A DNA stretch of 64,000 nucleotides from Crossaster papposus (Eukaryota; Echinodermata; Asteroidea; Velatida; Solasteridae), in NCBI GenBank assembly GCA_037893245.1, contig JBAIAA010000524.1, positions 682,001-746,000 on the forward strand, in the 5' to 3' direction. The notes below the pieces were generated by a model. It was given only the letters and a program-made list of their open reading frames with translations, ran no database searches and was not told the DNA's origin. Positions 49,695-61,900 of the stretch are shown here, one piece after another (position 1 is the first letter of the stretch; every line of letters starts with the position of its first letter). A program made the position numbers and the translations under genes.

Positions 49695-49921
49695 TGATGG
49701 TAGATAAGTGTATCTGTCAGCCCAAGTCCATGAAAAGTATGAAAGTTGCTTATAAACGATGGCGTAAACTAAAATGTATATATCTTCACATAAATTGGGA
49801 ACATTATTCATGTCGCATAAATATGCGATACATTTTCAAAATGTTGTTTGCACCAACTTCTAGGTTTATTTCACGGTGAAATTTCTCATTTTGGTCTTTT
49901 TATTCCACCATACAGTTCTTG

Positions 49922-50133
49922 TTAACCAGTTCGCCTCAGGATTATTTTAACATCACCGAGCCAAGGCGCGGGATTATTTTTAATCTGAAGCGGGTTCAGG
50001 CCGATGGTACCGGGAAGCACATACACACGTTTCCGGCCTTGCTTGCTGCTGATGTGACGTATTTATGCGTCATCCGGTTTGAACCTAGAGAAAACTTTGC
50101 GTGTATATACGTCCTCTGGCGCGAACTGGTTAA
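49922..50133. repeat. TTAA-flanked MITE (212 bp)
   Basis: TTAACCAGTTCGCCTCAGGA at the left is inverted at the right as CCTCTGGCGCGAACTGGTTAA. TTAA at both tips fits piggyBac-type target sites. A half copy is at 12315-12365. Confidence 0.8.
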
Positions 50134-51229
50134 GTAAAGATCTAAAAAAAACTGGTAACGGCTTTTTATACAATTACCCTATTACATTACAGTTTGAAAA
50201 TGTTTAGATTTATAATTAAAACATTAATTAACATTATATAAATGACAGTTGAGGTATTTTGAACATTTAATCGACTAATAATTAATTTTACATGTATTTT
50301 GTGTGATTTGATTATTTGTAAATTTTTGGATTTATTTCAGATTTTCATATTATTTCCTACCTTGAATGGTGCGAATAAATTATCAGTTGAAAACTGTTTT
50401 GGTTAATTAATTAACACTCAGGTTAAAGCACTAGTGCGGTTACGTTTGGTTTTGTCTATGGTAGTTCTTTCTCCTGCCCCCAAATTTCTTTTTCTGGACA
50501 ATTAATGAGGTGTTGTTACAAATTCTGGAAGGAGGGGGGGGGGGGGGGGGGGGGGGGGTCTGAAGCTGAAGATGGATAGTGCAATGTATATACATGACAC
50601 ATTTTCAAGATTCGGTACCCTGTGGACGGAGACGGGGCGATTTTACTTACACATCTTTGCTTAAATAACATTTATAAGTGACTTAATAAGTATGAGAACA
50701 TAGTAACAATCAAAATCGGCTATTTTTATACCCTAAAGTTGCACGCATTTACCTTGTCTCCAGATATCATCAATTAGTCTTGCCAAACCTAATAGTATTG
50801 ATAAGCTTCAAATTCACCAAGTTGCTTACTGGCACAGTTATCATATTAAAACTTTATGGGAAATCAGTGAACAATGATAACAATGTGATATTAATCCCAG
50901 CAAACCAAAACGAGGTAAACGAGGTGTCTGTAAATTGGACTAACAAGAGGGTGAAGAATTGCCTGATGTGGCAAACTTGAACAAAGAACATTTTTATAAT
51001 TATTAGTAATGAAACATTATCGTGAAGCTAGTAATTGTAAGCAACAATAATCTTTTATTTGTGGGATTTCCTTTATTTAAGTTTTTTCAGGTTTAGGTGT
51101 TTGCCTAATTTTAGCCCAAATTACTTACACTTAATTTTTTTCCCGTTTAGTATTTTTGGGCCAAATATTAAGATATATGAGAATTCCCATTTACATGTAT
51201 TTTGATTGGGGCAACTATGGGGCAAAAAA

Positions 51230-51240
51230 CAGAGGGCGCT
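51230..51240 (+). promoter_or_regulatory. CTCF-like 11-mer, site 3
   Basis: The plus strand reads CAGAGGGCGCT. It lies between synaptogyrin and G-alpha, facing site 4. Confidence 0.35.
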
Positions 51241-52158
51241 ATACCAAAGATGATCAATGATGGGTTGTTTTCCAAACCCCAGCTTGTGCTGCTGTGGCTC
51301 CATCATGCACCATGGCCAAACTGCATGAACAAAGCCAAATGGCGTGAAGCTTGTAAAACGGCTACAGATTAGCAAATACTATTGTTCTCATGTTGTCGAG
51401 CAGTATGCTTCCACCGTACCTGTGTACTGTACTGTTAAATACCAGGTTGAATATAAAGCAAGCTCTGGGAAGAAGCGCGGCTGGATAGATTACCAGACTA
51501 GAAAAGACGCACCATTTGCACTAACAAAGGCAAAGCATTTATGATGAGAGCCAGGGTACCATTTGATAGTTCAATGACCGCCACACATGTTGACAAAAAA
51601 ATCTGTCGCGAAAAGCCGCAAAGGAGCGAGGGTTTATTTGCAATGGTGTATTAAACTTTGTAAGTGACAAAGTTGCCCTGTTCCCGCAGCAAGAAGACGA
51701 CAGCGAAAGGAAGCTGATCATGGTTTGACTGGGATCGCAAAGGACACTCAAGAAAAGCAGCATATTTGGTTGGTTATCATGTTGTTGTTGTAATATCTCT
51801 TGACAATAATTCAGTCGACTCGATTGTCGAGTGGTGGTACGGGTGGTTTGATAATTCGGTGGTTTAACCATAGAGCAAGGAACCATGGCCCCGCACTAGA
51901 GTAGGCCCTGTGCCGTGGCGCTGTAGGCCATACCGTGTTGAGTGCGCAAAATTACGGATTTTTTTCATGGAATTCATTCGGTTTCAAACTCGGCATGTAC
52001 TACTAGTACTACATGTAGGTTAACTCACGCGCATCGACATTTAGCCAAAATTATGATTTTTTCATGGCTCCGTCTGGTGTAATTTGTCTCTAAATTATGC
52101 AACCAATTAGTGAATTACTAAAGACAGTTAAAATCTATTTCGCGATAAAAGCTAGCAG

Positions 52159-52169
52159 AGCGCCCTCTG
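52159..52169 (-). promoter_or_regulatory. CTCF-like 11-mer, site 4
   Basis: The reverse strand reads CAGAGGGCGCT, about 620 bases upstream of the G-alpha start codon. It is convergent with site 3. Confidence 0.35.
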
Positions 52170-52372
52170 TTGTTCGGGTCTAGACTGTGGTCGAGTATGG
52201 AGTCGAGTCACTGGCTATGTCTTTTGCAGCATATTCCCTTCCCAAGAAATTTAATAAAAAATGGTGCAGTCCGATACAAAACGTGCTGCCTTTTTGGTTC
52301 ACAGCGATTGCCGGAAAATCTTCGCACGGTGCTCCGAATCCTTCACATGGAATTGATGGTACTGTAGTACAA

Positions 52373-52615
52373 CCTGGGGCCAATTTCACGGAGCTGCTAA
52401 GCACAAAAATTTGCTTAGCACAAAAAAGTCTTGCTCATTAAAAACAAGTTATCAGCCAAAATTCTACATTTTGCTAAGCAAAAAAACAGCTGATTATCAA
52501 TTGAAAACAATAAAGATCACGTGAAAATTTGGTCTGTAACCTTGTTTTTACCAAGGACAAATTTTCATGCTAAGCAAATTTTTGTGCTTGGCAGCTCCGT
52601 GAAATTGGCCCCAGG
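52373..52615. repeat. foldback family 2, copy 3 (best inverted repeat)
   Basis: CCTGGGGCCAATTTCACGGA at the left pairs with TCCGTGAAATTGGCCCCAGG at the right; the arms continue through the GCTAAGCACAAAAATTTGCT region with one change. It ends 177 bases before the G-alpha start codon. Confidence 0.9.
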
Positions 52616-52791
52616 AGAGGCGTTACCATCCAGCCAGGACCAGACTTTTTGCCACGCACTGTGACCTCGCGGTCAATCCCATCATCACATCAGATTTTGT
52701 TTTCTTAATTCATTGTTTAGCTTTTCTGAATATCTTGACAGGTTATTTCAATTGATTACCTATTGCCTTCCCCTTCCAACTCTAGAGCAAG

Positions 52792-52915
52792 ATGGGGGCG
52801 TGTATAGGGGTGGACCAGGAAGAGAAGAAAGCAAGGATGCATAGTGAGGCCATAGACAAGCAACTGATACAAATGTCCAAGCAAGAGGAACACATCTTTA
52901 AGATTTTGTTGTTGG
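52792..52915 (+). CDS. GNAV: G-alpha exon 1
   Basis: The exon encodes [20 protein letters not shown] and onward to [10 protein letters not shown], with one base of the P-loop Gly at donor GTAAGT. CTCTAG lies six bases before the ATG, so an upstream 5' UTR exon is possible. Confidence 0.95.
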
Positions 52916-55900
52916 GTAAGTTAACCCTAACCCCCTAGGCCCTTTTTGCTAGCAACCATCCTCAATCCTCCAAAATCCTCATTTTTTTAAAAACCTCATT
53001 TTTTAAAAACCCCATCTAGCCTCAATCCTCAAAAGTCCTCCACACTTAAAACAACATCATGTGCCTCAATTCTCCAAAATCCTCATTTTTTTTAATCCTC
53101 CAAAACTGCAATGAGGAATCTGGGGATTGAAAAAAAGTCAATCCTCCAAAATCCTCATTATGATTTTTTGAAAACCCCACAGCCTCATTCTTCCAAAATC
53201 CTCATTTTTTTGAAAACCCCATTGTGCCTCAATCCTCAAAAATCCTCCACACTTGAAACATTGTGAAACAACATTGTGCCTCAATCCTCAAAAATCCTCA
53301 TTTTTTTAAAACCCCATACAGCCTCAATCCTCAAAAATCCTCCAAAACTGCAATGAGGATTTTTGAGGATTGAGGAGCGTTAGGGTGGATGCTGTTATTG
53401 TTAGGAGTAGTTCAGTAGTCCAACAATTTCAAAACTGTATATGACTATGAGAGTCACAAAACTTAACCCTAAACTTTCCCAAGCCTTTCAACTCCATTGC
53501 TAGATTTTGGATGGTTTGGTACCAAACATTAGCAACTTGTTGTTGGACTTTGTAGTCGAGTCCCTGCAAGTCCATTTACAAGTCCTTTCACGAAGCCAGT
53601 CACAAGTCCTTTCATAAAGGCAGTCATAAGTAACTGGATGAACAATGACAAAGAAATGCTTTTGTCAAAGCTCATTTTAATAGCTTGTGATTTGAATTGG
53701 AACTTGATGACTTGTGATGGACTTGCAGGGACTTGTGGGGACTTGCAGGGACTTGTGGGGACTTGCAGGGACTTGTGATGGACTCGACTACATCCCTGAC
53801 TTTGTTTGACTCTGTACTAAAGGCCCAGGGAGACCCTGTTGAAGTATGTGAAGTTCAGGGCAGAAAGGCATGAGACTTGTAAACAAATTGGAGTTTTAGG
53901 GAATACACAGGATTTAAAAAAAAAAAATATTAAAACAATTTGAAAAAACATTTTTTAAGCGGCAGCAAAAAAGGACTAATTAAAAAAATAAAAAAATAAT
54001 AAGGAACAATTGCCAAAATTTGCCTAAAATGAGGCACCACTCGTCCTCAAGCAGCAGTACTCGGGCCTTATGTGATTCTAATTGTTTCCTCAAGGTGCTG
54101 GTGAGAGTGGCAAGAGTACATTAGTCAAGCAAATGAAGATCATTCATAGCGACGGCTTCACCAATCATGAACTCATGAGTTTCAAGGTAAGACATGTACA
54201 TTGAACAAAAATGTAAACGCCCACAAAAATATAAACGCGCACACAAATATAAACGCCCACAAAAATATAAACGCCCACAAAAATATAAACGCCCACAAAA
54301 ATATAAACGCGCACACAAATATATGTGATGTGGGTGGAATTACTGCATCACTGAGCAATTCCTCACTGGCAGAGATAGACACAAATGTTGTTTACAAATC
54401 AAGACAAATAACCATTTTTGGGGCGTTTATATTTTTGTGGGCGTTTATATTTTTGTGGGCGTTTATATTTTTGTGGGCGTTTATATTTTTGTTCAGTGTA
54501 GTTTAGGAACACCTCCAGTTTTAATACCGGATCTATTAGAAATTGTGTTTGCATTTGACAGCCAATTTTCAAACTGTCTTTTGCAGCCTCAAATGTTTTT
54601 TTGTAGTTTAGATTAACCCGTTTTTTAAATTATGATAAATAGTTTTAAAGAAAACGTGTCCTTTTTAAAAACCTTGTGACTGATATTCAGTGTACCCCTA
54701 TATGGTTTCACTTTTTGCATCAAAGGGGTGAGTGATCCAAACAAATTCCAGGAAATTTGGTTGCATATCCAGCTACCCCAAGCTGGATGTCATACATGTA
54801 CCTTCATCATAGATTTGTGTTGTTGTCATTTGTGACCTGTCATCACAAAATGAGCGTAAAGTCGGCAAAATTAAAAATTGAGATATGGGTATTTCTAAAT
54901 TCTGTGGAAACAGAGCTTTCCAATGGTATATAACACTTGGAGGTTTGATACTCAATATTTCTTTTATTTTTATTTTTTTGTCTGGAGTCTTAATACAGAG
55001 ATTATAAGAAAATGGACATTTCTTGCGAGAAATTGTGTGAATGGCATAGAAAGGCATAGTCAAAATTGTCTCAAAAACTAATTTTGTTTTTATCTGATCG
55101 TCCTGAAAAATTGGGAATTGATTGTTGGGGACTTAGTCTTTAAAAAAACCATATAATCTCAAAATCGACCACCCCTTCAAATTTTGACTTTGACTGGCCG
55201 TACTGGGAAATCACTCTGTGCGACTTTACGCTCATTTTGTGATGACAGGTCACATTTATGGAGTCAATAAAGTAAAGTGTAAGAAGCTGTTGTAAAAAGT
55301 GATATTTGAAGGTTTAAATGTGTGAAGTACGCAGGTTTCAAATGCATATTAACTTTCTAGAATAGAGTGGAGCACTTGCCCCTAGGCATTTGTGACTTTA
55401 TTTGGCTTTATTTATTGATTTTCTTGTCAATTTAATTTAACCTTTTTAATGGAAATTATTCAAAGAATGATTTATCGCCTGGACAAAGTTCATTGTCCAC
55501 AAACCTTTCAGAGACACCTTTAACTAATCAAGGGCCCATGCTGACATGTAAACAAGCCTTTCATTATTGGGTATTGGTGTCAGTGGCTTGGAGCTTGCTG
55601 TAGACATTCCCAGCCTTTTTGCACCCATGGTCCTGAGATAATTGCCATTTGACACCTTTCAGAGCTGAAACTAATATGTGGGGGTTGGTAATGATCAGTC
55701 TAGCCAAGGTTTTTTTTTTGGAATGTGTAAATGGTTTAAAGAAGAGTATACCATTTGTCAGTTTGTATCATTTGTAGCAGCAAAAGTTCTCTGTGAATGC
55801 TGTATATTTACACGCTAGTAATATTCAAAGATTTTGAACCGACTACTGGTACTAAATGGAAATGTCCACAAATGCGTCTCTGAGAGGTATTTGTTACTTC

Positions 55901-58900
55901 TTGCGTTATTTTCTTCAAAATGACAGCATGCCAGGAAGAATGTTTTCACGGGGAGTTTGTGTAACGCTGTAATTTTTTTTACATCAAATAAGATTTTAAA
56001 CAACTTTTTGGGATAGTTGCAAAAGGTATACTGTTTCTTTAGGCGCAATAGTGTTGTCAGTTGGTAGGAAAGCTTTGGTTTAAAAAAAAAATGAAACGAG
56101 TATCTCGGTGTTAAACTAGCCCTTATTCCAATATTATAACAGGACAATTTTTTATCTCGCGAGTATTAATTTGTTACATTACTGATAATACATTTACCTA
56201 TTATAACAAGGTTATTTGTAAAGTTCCAAGAACCTTGTTATAAAGGTGTTCTACTAGTAGAAAACATCTAGAGTAAAACAGAAATTACAAGAGGGGAAAG
56301 GCATATTAAAAAAAATATAGCACATTTCCCTATTACTTTATTCCATATTGATTGATGAATTTGTTTATAACCAAAGAAATTCTTATTCAATACCAAATTG
56401 TTTGGAAATAATGACGGCATTTTAGTGCGTGCAAAAAAAGTGTTGTACAATGCTACACTGTTTGTCCCTATAGTTGAACCCCAGCTGATGAGAAACACAA
56501 AAGATTGGGCAGACAAATAGCATGTAGTCCATTTACAGGTTATGTTTACCAACTCTGTGCAGAACAGAACAATGACTATTGTTAGGCTGCCTACTGAGCC
56601 CAGCCACTGTGTACATAAAGTTACATATATTGCAGCCTAGGTGGGTAAATACACCTGTTTACATACCTGTTGAAACTGTTCACAGGGGCTCAAGGATAAT
56701 CAAAGATAAACATAATAACCTACATGTACATGTACCTTTTGAAATTGCTATAATTGTGTTTTTCAACATATTCCTTTTTTTTTCTCCTAACAAATTTTAA
56801 AATTAAATTGGATGAGTTGTAAGCCAACTTAATTTAACAAAGGAATAATGCTCAATGGAAGGGTGCGTTTTGTCAATGTAAATTTGTAAACTAAATGGAT
56901 TGTCATAATTGTATATTTTTGTAATCCTAATTCCCTACTGCCTATTCGGGGTACTGAATCAAACGCCACCACTACTGGTTTTTATTCACGTTTTCATGCA
57001 TTTGTTTTCGCAGTTATTATGGAATTCCGTGTTCTTATTTTCCATGAAATTCTGTCCGTTTTTCCGTATCACTTTGGACTTCAGACTTTAGGTTAAAGCA
57101 AAGTAAACAAAAACCTTTTTTAAATTTCTTTTAAATTGTTTGTTCATTACAGCCAGCAGTTCTCGATAATCTCCTGAGCTCCATGAAATACGTTCTAAAT
57201 GGCATGGGACTTCTTCGCATTCCACTTGCCAATCCAAGAAACAAGGTAAAGACCATTGTTTATAATGATAAACACACACTGAACTTGAACCTAAAACTCT
57301 AAATGAGAATGTTTCATTAACAAAAAATGAAACATTTCTTCAAACTTAATTTTCTTGCAATTTGCTAGTCTATAATCAAATTGAACACCAAAGACGAATT
57401 AAGTAATGTAAAAGAAGCTACAGTTAGTCTATACATGCTGATGTCAATGCACATTGCGTATACAAGTTTAAGTAATATTTCTACAAGTTTGTTGATCTGA
57501 CAGGTGTTTTTTGGGGGCAGTGAGACCATTATCTAAAACTATTCAATAAAAATGTTTCTAACTGATACAAATGTGTTTTCATTGCATTTTTGTCTCGCCT
57601 AAACGAAGTGAGACTATGCAATAACTATTTATGTATGTAGTCCGTCCGTATCTATGTGTCATTTTAGTTAAAGTTTCAAAATATTGGTCTTGTATGCAAA
57701 GTTGAAGTTGGGTCATAGATGCAATATGGAAACTTGCATGTGATGTTTTTTAAGGTCACATACTGAGGTCAAAGGTCATTTGAGGTCAAGTTGTAGAATA
57801 TGGTCATCAGGAAAGTAGGCGAGAGACTTGTCGTTTGAGAACCATCCTTGTTGTATTAGGAAAAAAATTATTAGGAAAAAACTTTGAAAAAGGTTTTCTT
57901 TTAACTAAGCCATATTCTGTATTCAAGCTGATGCTTTTGAATTTGAGTGAATAAAAAACATATTTCCTCATTCCCAGATCTACGCCCAGACTATTCTACA
58001 GTGCTATCGCTGTTTTGACGATCAGATCAAGATGCGTACATCTATCGCCATCGCCCTATTGGCACTTTGGAATGACACAGGGGTCAGGTCATGCGTAGCC
58101 AGAGGTCACGAATATGAACTCAATGACTCTGCATTGTAGTAAGTCTGGTTTCCTGTCTTAAAAGTTGTATACACCATTGTTAATTGCTTTAATCATCAAG
58201 AATAGGTTGAATGGGGGGGGGGGGGGGGGGGGGGGGGGTTATAGTAACAAATGATATGCCTGTATCATCAAAGGCACAATCCCATGTGATTGAATCTGGA
58301 GTTTGATCTGCTTATATTTGTTCAGAAAGTCTTGCTTTAGTGAAGTGTATACTAGCCCACCATGATGACAGCATGTTGTTTAAAGGTTTCAACCTATTAC
58401 GCATAACAAAAATAAATAATCTGTCAAATACAGACGATAGAGGATAAAGCCAGCAAACAAGTTGTGAAAGGTGAACCTTTTTCGTGACCTCGATTTGTTT
58501 TTCTGAAACAAGTGCCACTGTGTAAATCCATTTAGTGGTAGGAAAAAGCCTTTGAAAATGTCTTCTATTTAAAACCTACATTTTGAACTTTTAAACCAAT
58601 TAGCAGGACCTCAGGCTCTGAACTTTAAATAATTGTATTTCCAAATATTTAGCAGTCAAAGTTTTAAAGCTCTTTGAATAGCCTCCATTTTATAAAACCA
58701 AAATTGTAAATGCGTAACTAAATGACCTTTTATCTTGAATTCCAAAAATAAGTACGATATTAAGTATAAATTTTGTCATTGTTTTTTAATTGTGTTGGGG
58801 TCGGGTGAAAATCAAGTTGAATTGACACCAAAATTCAATTCCATTTCTCCTTTTCTTTTAGCTACTTCGAGAATATGGAGAGGATAACCTCGGAGTACTA

Positions 58901-61900
58901 CAGACCAAGCACAGTAGACGTATTAAGAGCTAGAGTCCGAACGACAGGTGTTATTGAGACACACTTCAAGATCAAAGGCGTGATATTTAGGTAATTAGTA
59001 GGATAATATTTACCCCAGTATCCTTTTCTTCTTTTTTTTTTTTTTTTTTTTTGAACGTGCGTATACACACACACATTTATTTTCATGTTGATATACAATG
59101 CAAGTTGACAATTGATAATCTATGGAGTAAACAATATTATTCATAAAGTTATCTAATTGTAATAATTAAATCAGTAATATAGTATAACAATTACTATACA
59201 GAGCATTACCAACATGTAGGAAGAGCGAAGTAAGCTTTTATGTTCTCCCTATAAGACAAATTACACAAAACTTTCTACCCACATAGAGGCACAAATTACA
59301 CAAAACTTTCTACCCACATAGAGGCAGTGATATTACGAGATCAAATATTATGAGACCAGATTATACATGTATGTAGGATGATACATCAATAATTATTAGT
59401 GACAGATAACAAGCTTAAAGTAGTCAGAACATTTTGCAGCTTGTAAGCTACCAATATCATCAGACTCTGAAGACAAACGATGTAAACTCTGCTCTGATAG
59501 TGAGTGGCAAAGCGCCATGTGAAATTCTATGAATAAGAATAAAACTGCTGCAAACTGCTTACTGGCTGGAATGACCTGAAATATACAAATCAAATAAGTT
59601 AAGAGGGCCTAGCGTTTCGATCTTAACAAGATAAATAAATACAATTGTCTTTATTCGCGAAAATGAAAGATGCAAAATGAAAGATGTCTAACGCTTTTAT
59701 TCCACATATTGTATAATATAACTTCAGTAGATATATCAAAGTTTACAAATATGAATAAATCAAACCAATTTAGGAAAACAAATCCTCATTTTATTTGGTC
59801 CCCATATTGTTTCATTTTGGCCTATAACCAGTTCCGTCTTATTTTGCGTCACATAATGTGACATTTCTACTCGTCATGTTAGGCACAATCATATATGCAA
59901 TTGCCCATTTTTCTTGTTAACAAAATTGAAATCCCAGACTATTCATCAAAAGTACATTATAGCTTGACTTCTTTAGGTAGTTCTTTATTTATTATGGTTG
60001 TAAAAACCAGCGGGTTACTTTGTTGAAACTTTGGGTGAATGATTAATGACCTCTCTCTCAACATTTCAGAATGTATGATGTTGGGGGTCAAAGGTCGGAG
60101 AGAAAGAAATGGATCCAATGTTTTGACGATGTGAAGTCTCTACTCTACGTGACGGCATTGAGTGGTTTTGACATGACGCTCTTTGAAGACCCAGAAGTTG
60201 TGAGTCAATTTCAACAACTTAACTTAACTTTAACACCAACCCTGCCAGCTGCAGCACAGTGCATCAGGAACAAAAAGTCTGGTGCACTTTGATGCATTTA
60301 GCTGTCAACACCAGTGCAGGACCACCACAGTCTAAGACTATTGGGAGCTAGTCCCCATTGAAAAATGCCAGGGATGCATTCTGCTGAGTTGGGTGCAGAG
60401 TGCAGACAAAACCCAAAACCCAGTGTTTTACTGTTCCAAAGAATAGAAAAAAAACGCATACATTTTTATTCAATGTGCAATACACTTGACATCGTGTGTC
60501 GCATAAATTACCCACAGTACCAACAAACAAATGTGGTTTCTTACACGTTCGCTGAAGGTGAACACTTGCGGCTTGACTAACAACTAGCGCTAAAATAGTC
60601 ACATTTTTGTTGGGTCGAAACAATGGACCCCGAAATTCATTCTACACAAGGATAACACAAAAACGTCAGTAGGGTGGTTGTGTGCATGTTTATATCTTAC
60701 TTTGAAATGCTCTTTCCGATTAACATAATCAATTGGGCACTTCTTGGATGTAATGTCCCTTGAAAACAAGCCAGGAAACTTGAATACTGCAATGCTAACT
60801 CGACTGTCAAATTGTAAATTATCCTAGAATCGGTTGAGGGAAAGTCTTCATTTGTTTGAGTCTGTCTGCAACAACTGTTTCTTCAGAAATACTACCATCA
60901 TTCTCTTCCTGAACAAAGTCGACCTGTTCCGACAAAAGATCCTTCACACTGACAGACAACTGAGGCTGTACTTTCCAGAATATCCAGGTTGGTGACTGCA
61001 CTGCAAATTATGTTGTGGGCGAGTCCCTCGCGAGTCAGTCCCACGTCCGTCCCACGTCCGTCCCACGTCCGTCCCACGTCCGTCCCACGTCCGTCCCAAG
61101 TCCGTCCCACGTCTGTCCCAAGTCTGTCCCACGTCCGTCCCACGTTTATCCCCTGTCCATTCCATGTCCGTCCCACAACTTTGGGGCAAGTCTTACTCTA
61201 GCAACCCCCAGCTCCGAAATGGTCTGGTGCCAATTTCATAAAACGTGTTAGCACCAACATTTGCTTAGCATAACATTTCTTCCTTGGGAAAAAACAGGGT
61301 TATAAACAAAAATTTCAGTTGATGTTCCTTATTTGTGACTGTATTCAGCTGTTTTTTTGCTTTGAATGAAAAGCATGTGGAGTTTTGGCCGATAACCTGT
61401 TTTTACTAAGCAAGACTTTTTTTGTGCTAAGCAAATTTTTTGTGCTTACATGTTTTATGAAATTGGCCCCTGTTGTCTTTGTGCTATTCTCATACACTGT
61501 GAACAATGTAATGGTGCTGAGCGTCTCCTGCGTAACTATGCAAGAGCTTGCCCCGAATCACGTGATATAGTAACAGCCCCCTTGATCTATGATTAATGTG
61601 CCAAGCATTTTAAACAAGACAGTGGCTTATTACACGGTAGTATTGTAGTCATTGGTGATTGAAAAAAAAAAATCTAAATATTTCTTATACCAAGTTGGTC
61701 CAATTCCTTGGTGAAATTAGAGCTGTCAAAACAAGGTGCTGTTATGTTTGTTCAATGTTCAATTGTCTCATTGATTGTTTTCAGGTCCGGACTATGATGT
61801 TGAGACGTCCTGTCGTTTCATCCGTAGACGCTTCCAAGACGCCAACCACAACGTTAAGAAACACATCTACCCTCACTTCACCACGGCAACGGACACCACC

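Larger units (their letters stand above)
46581..52791. other. gap between synaptogyrin and G-alpha
   Basis: The gap holds two foldbacks (49.4 and 52.4 kb), a TTAA MITE, a short repeated GGTAACAACCATATTGGC block at 48890-49060, a poly-G run and two CTCF-like sites. No gene is recognised. Confidence 0.65.

Noticed and set aside
54201-54506. Open frame with repeated NINAHK / FLWAFI peptides
   Set aside because: It is translation of the 18-bp foldback units, not a gene.
60886-60887. Strong acceptor CTGTTTCTTCAG as the start of G-alpha exon 7
   Set aside because: Using it would delete the conserved [19 protein letters not shown] helix and break phase with exon 6; the exon starts at 60828.
60898-61201. 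Open frames with repeated [11 protein letters not shown] and HVRPTSVP peptides
   Set aside because: They are translations of the 11-bp array in a G-alpha intron.
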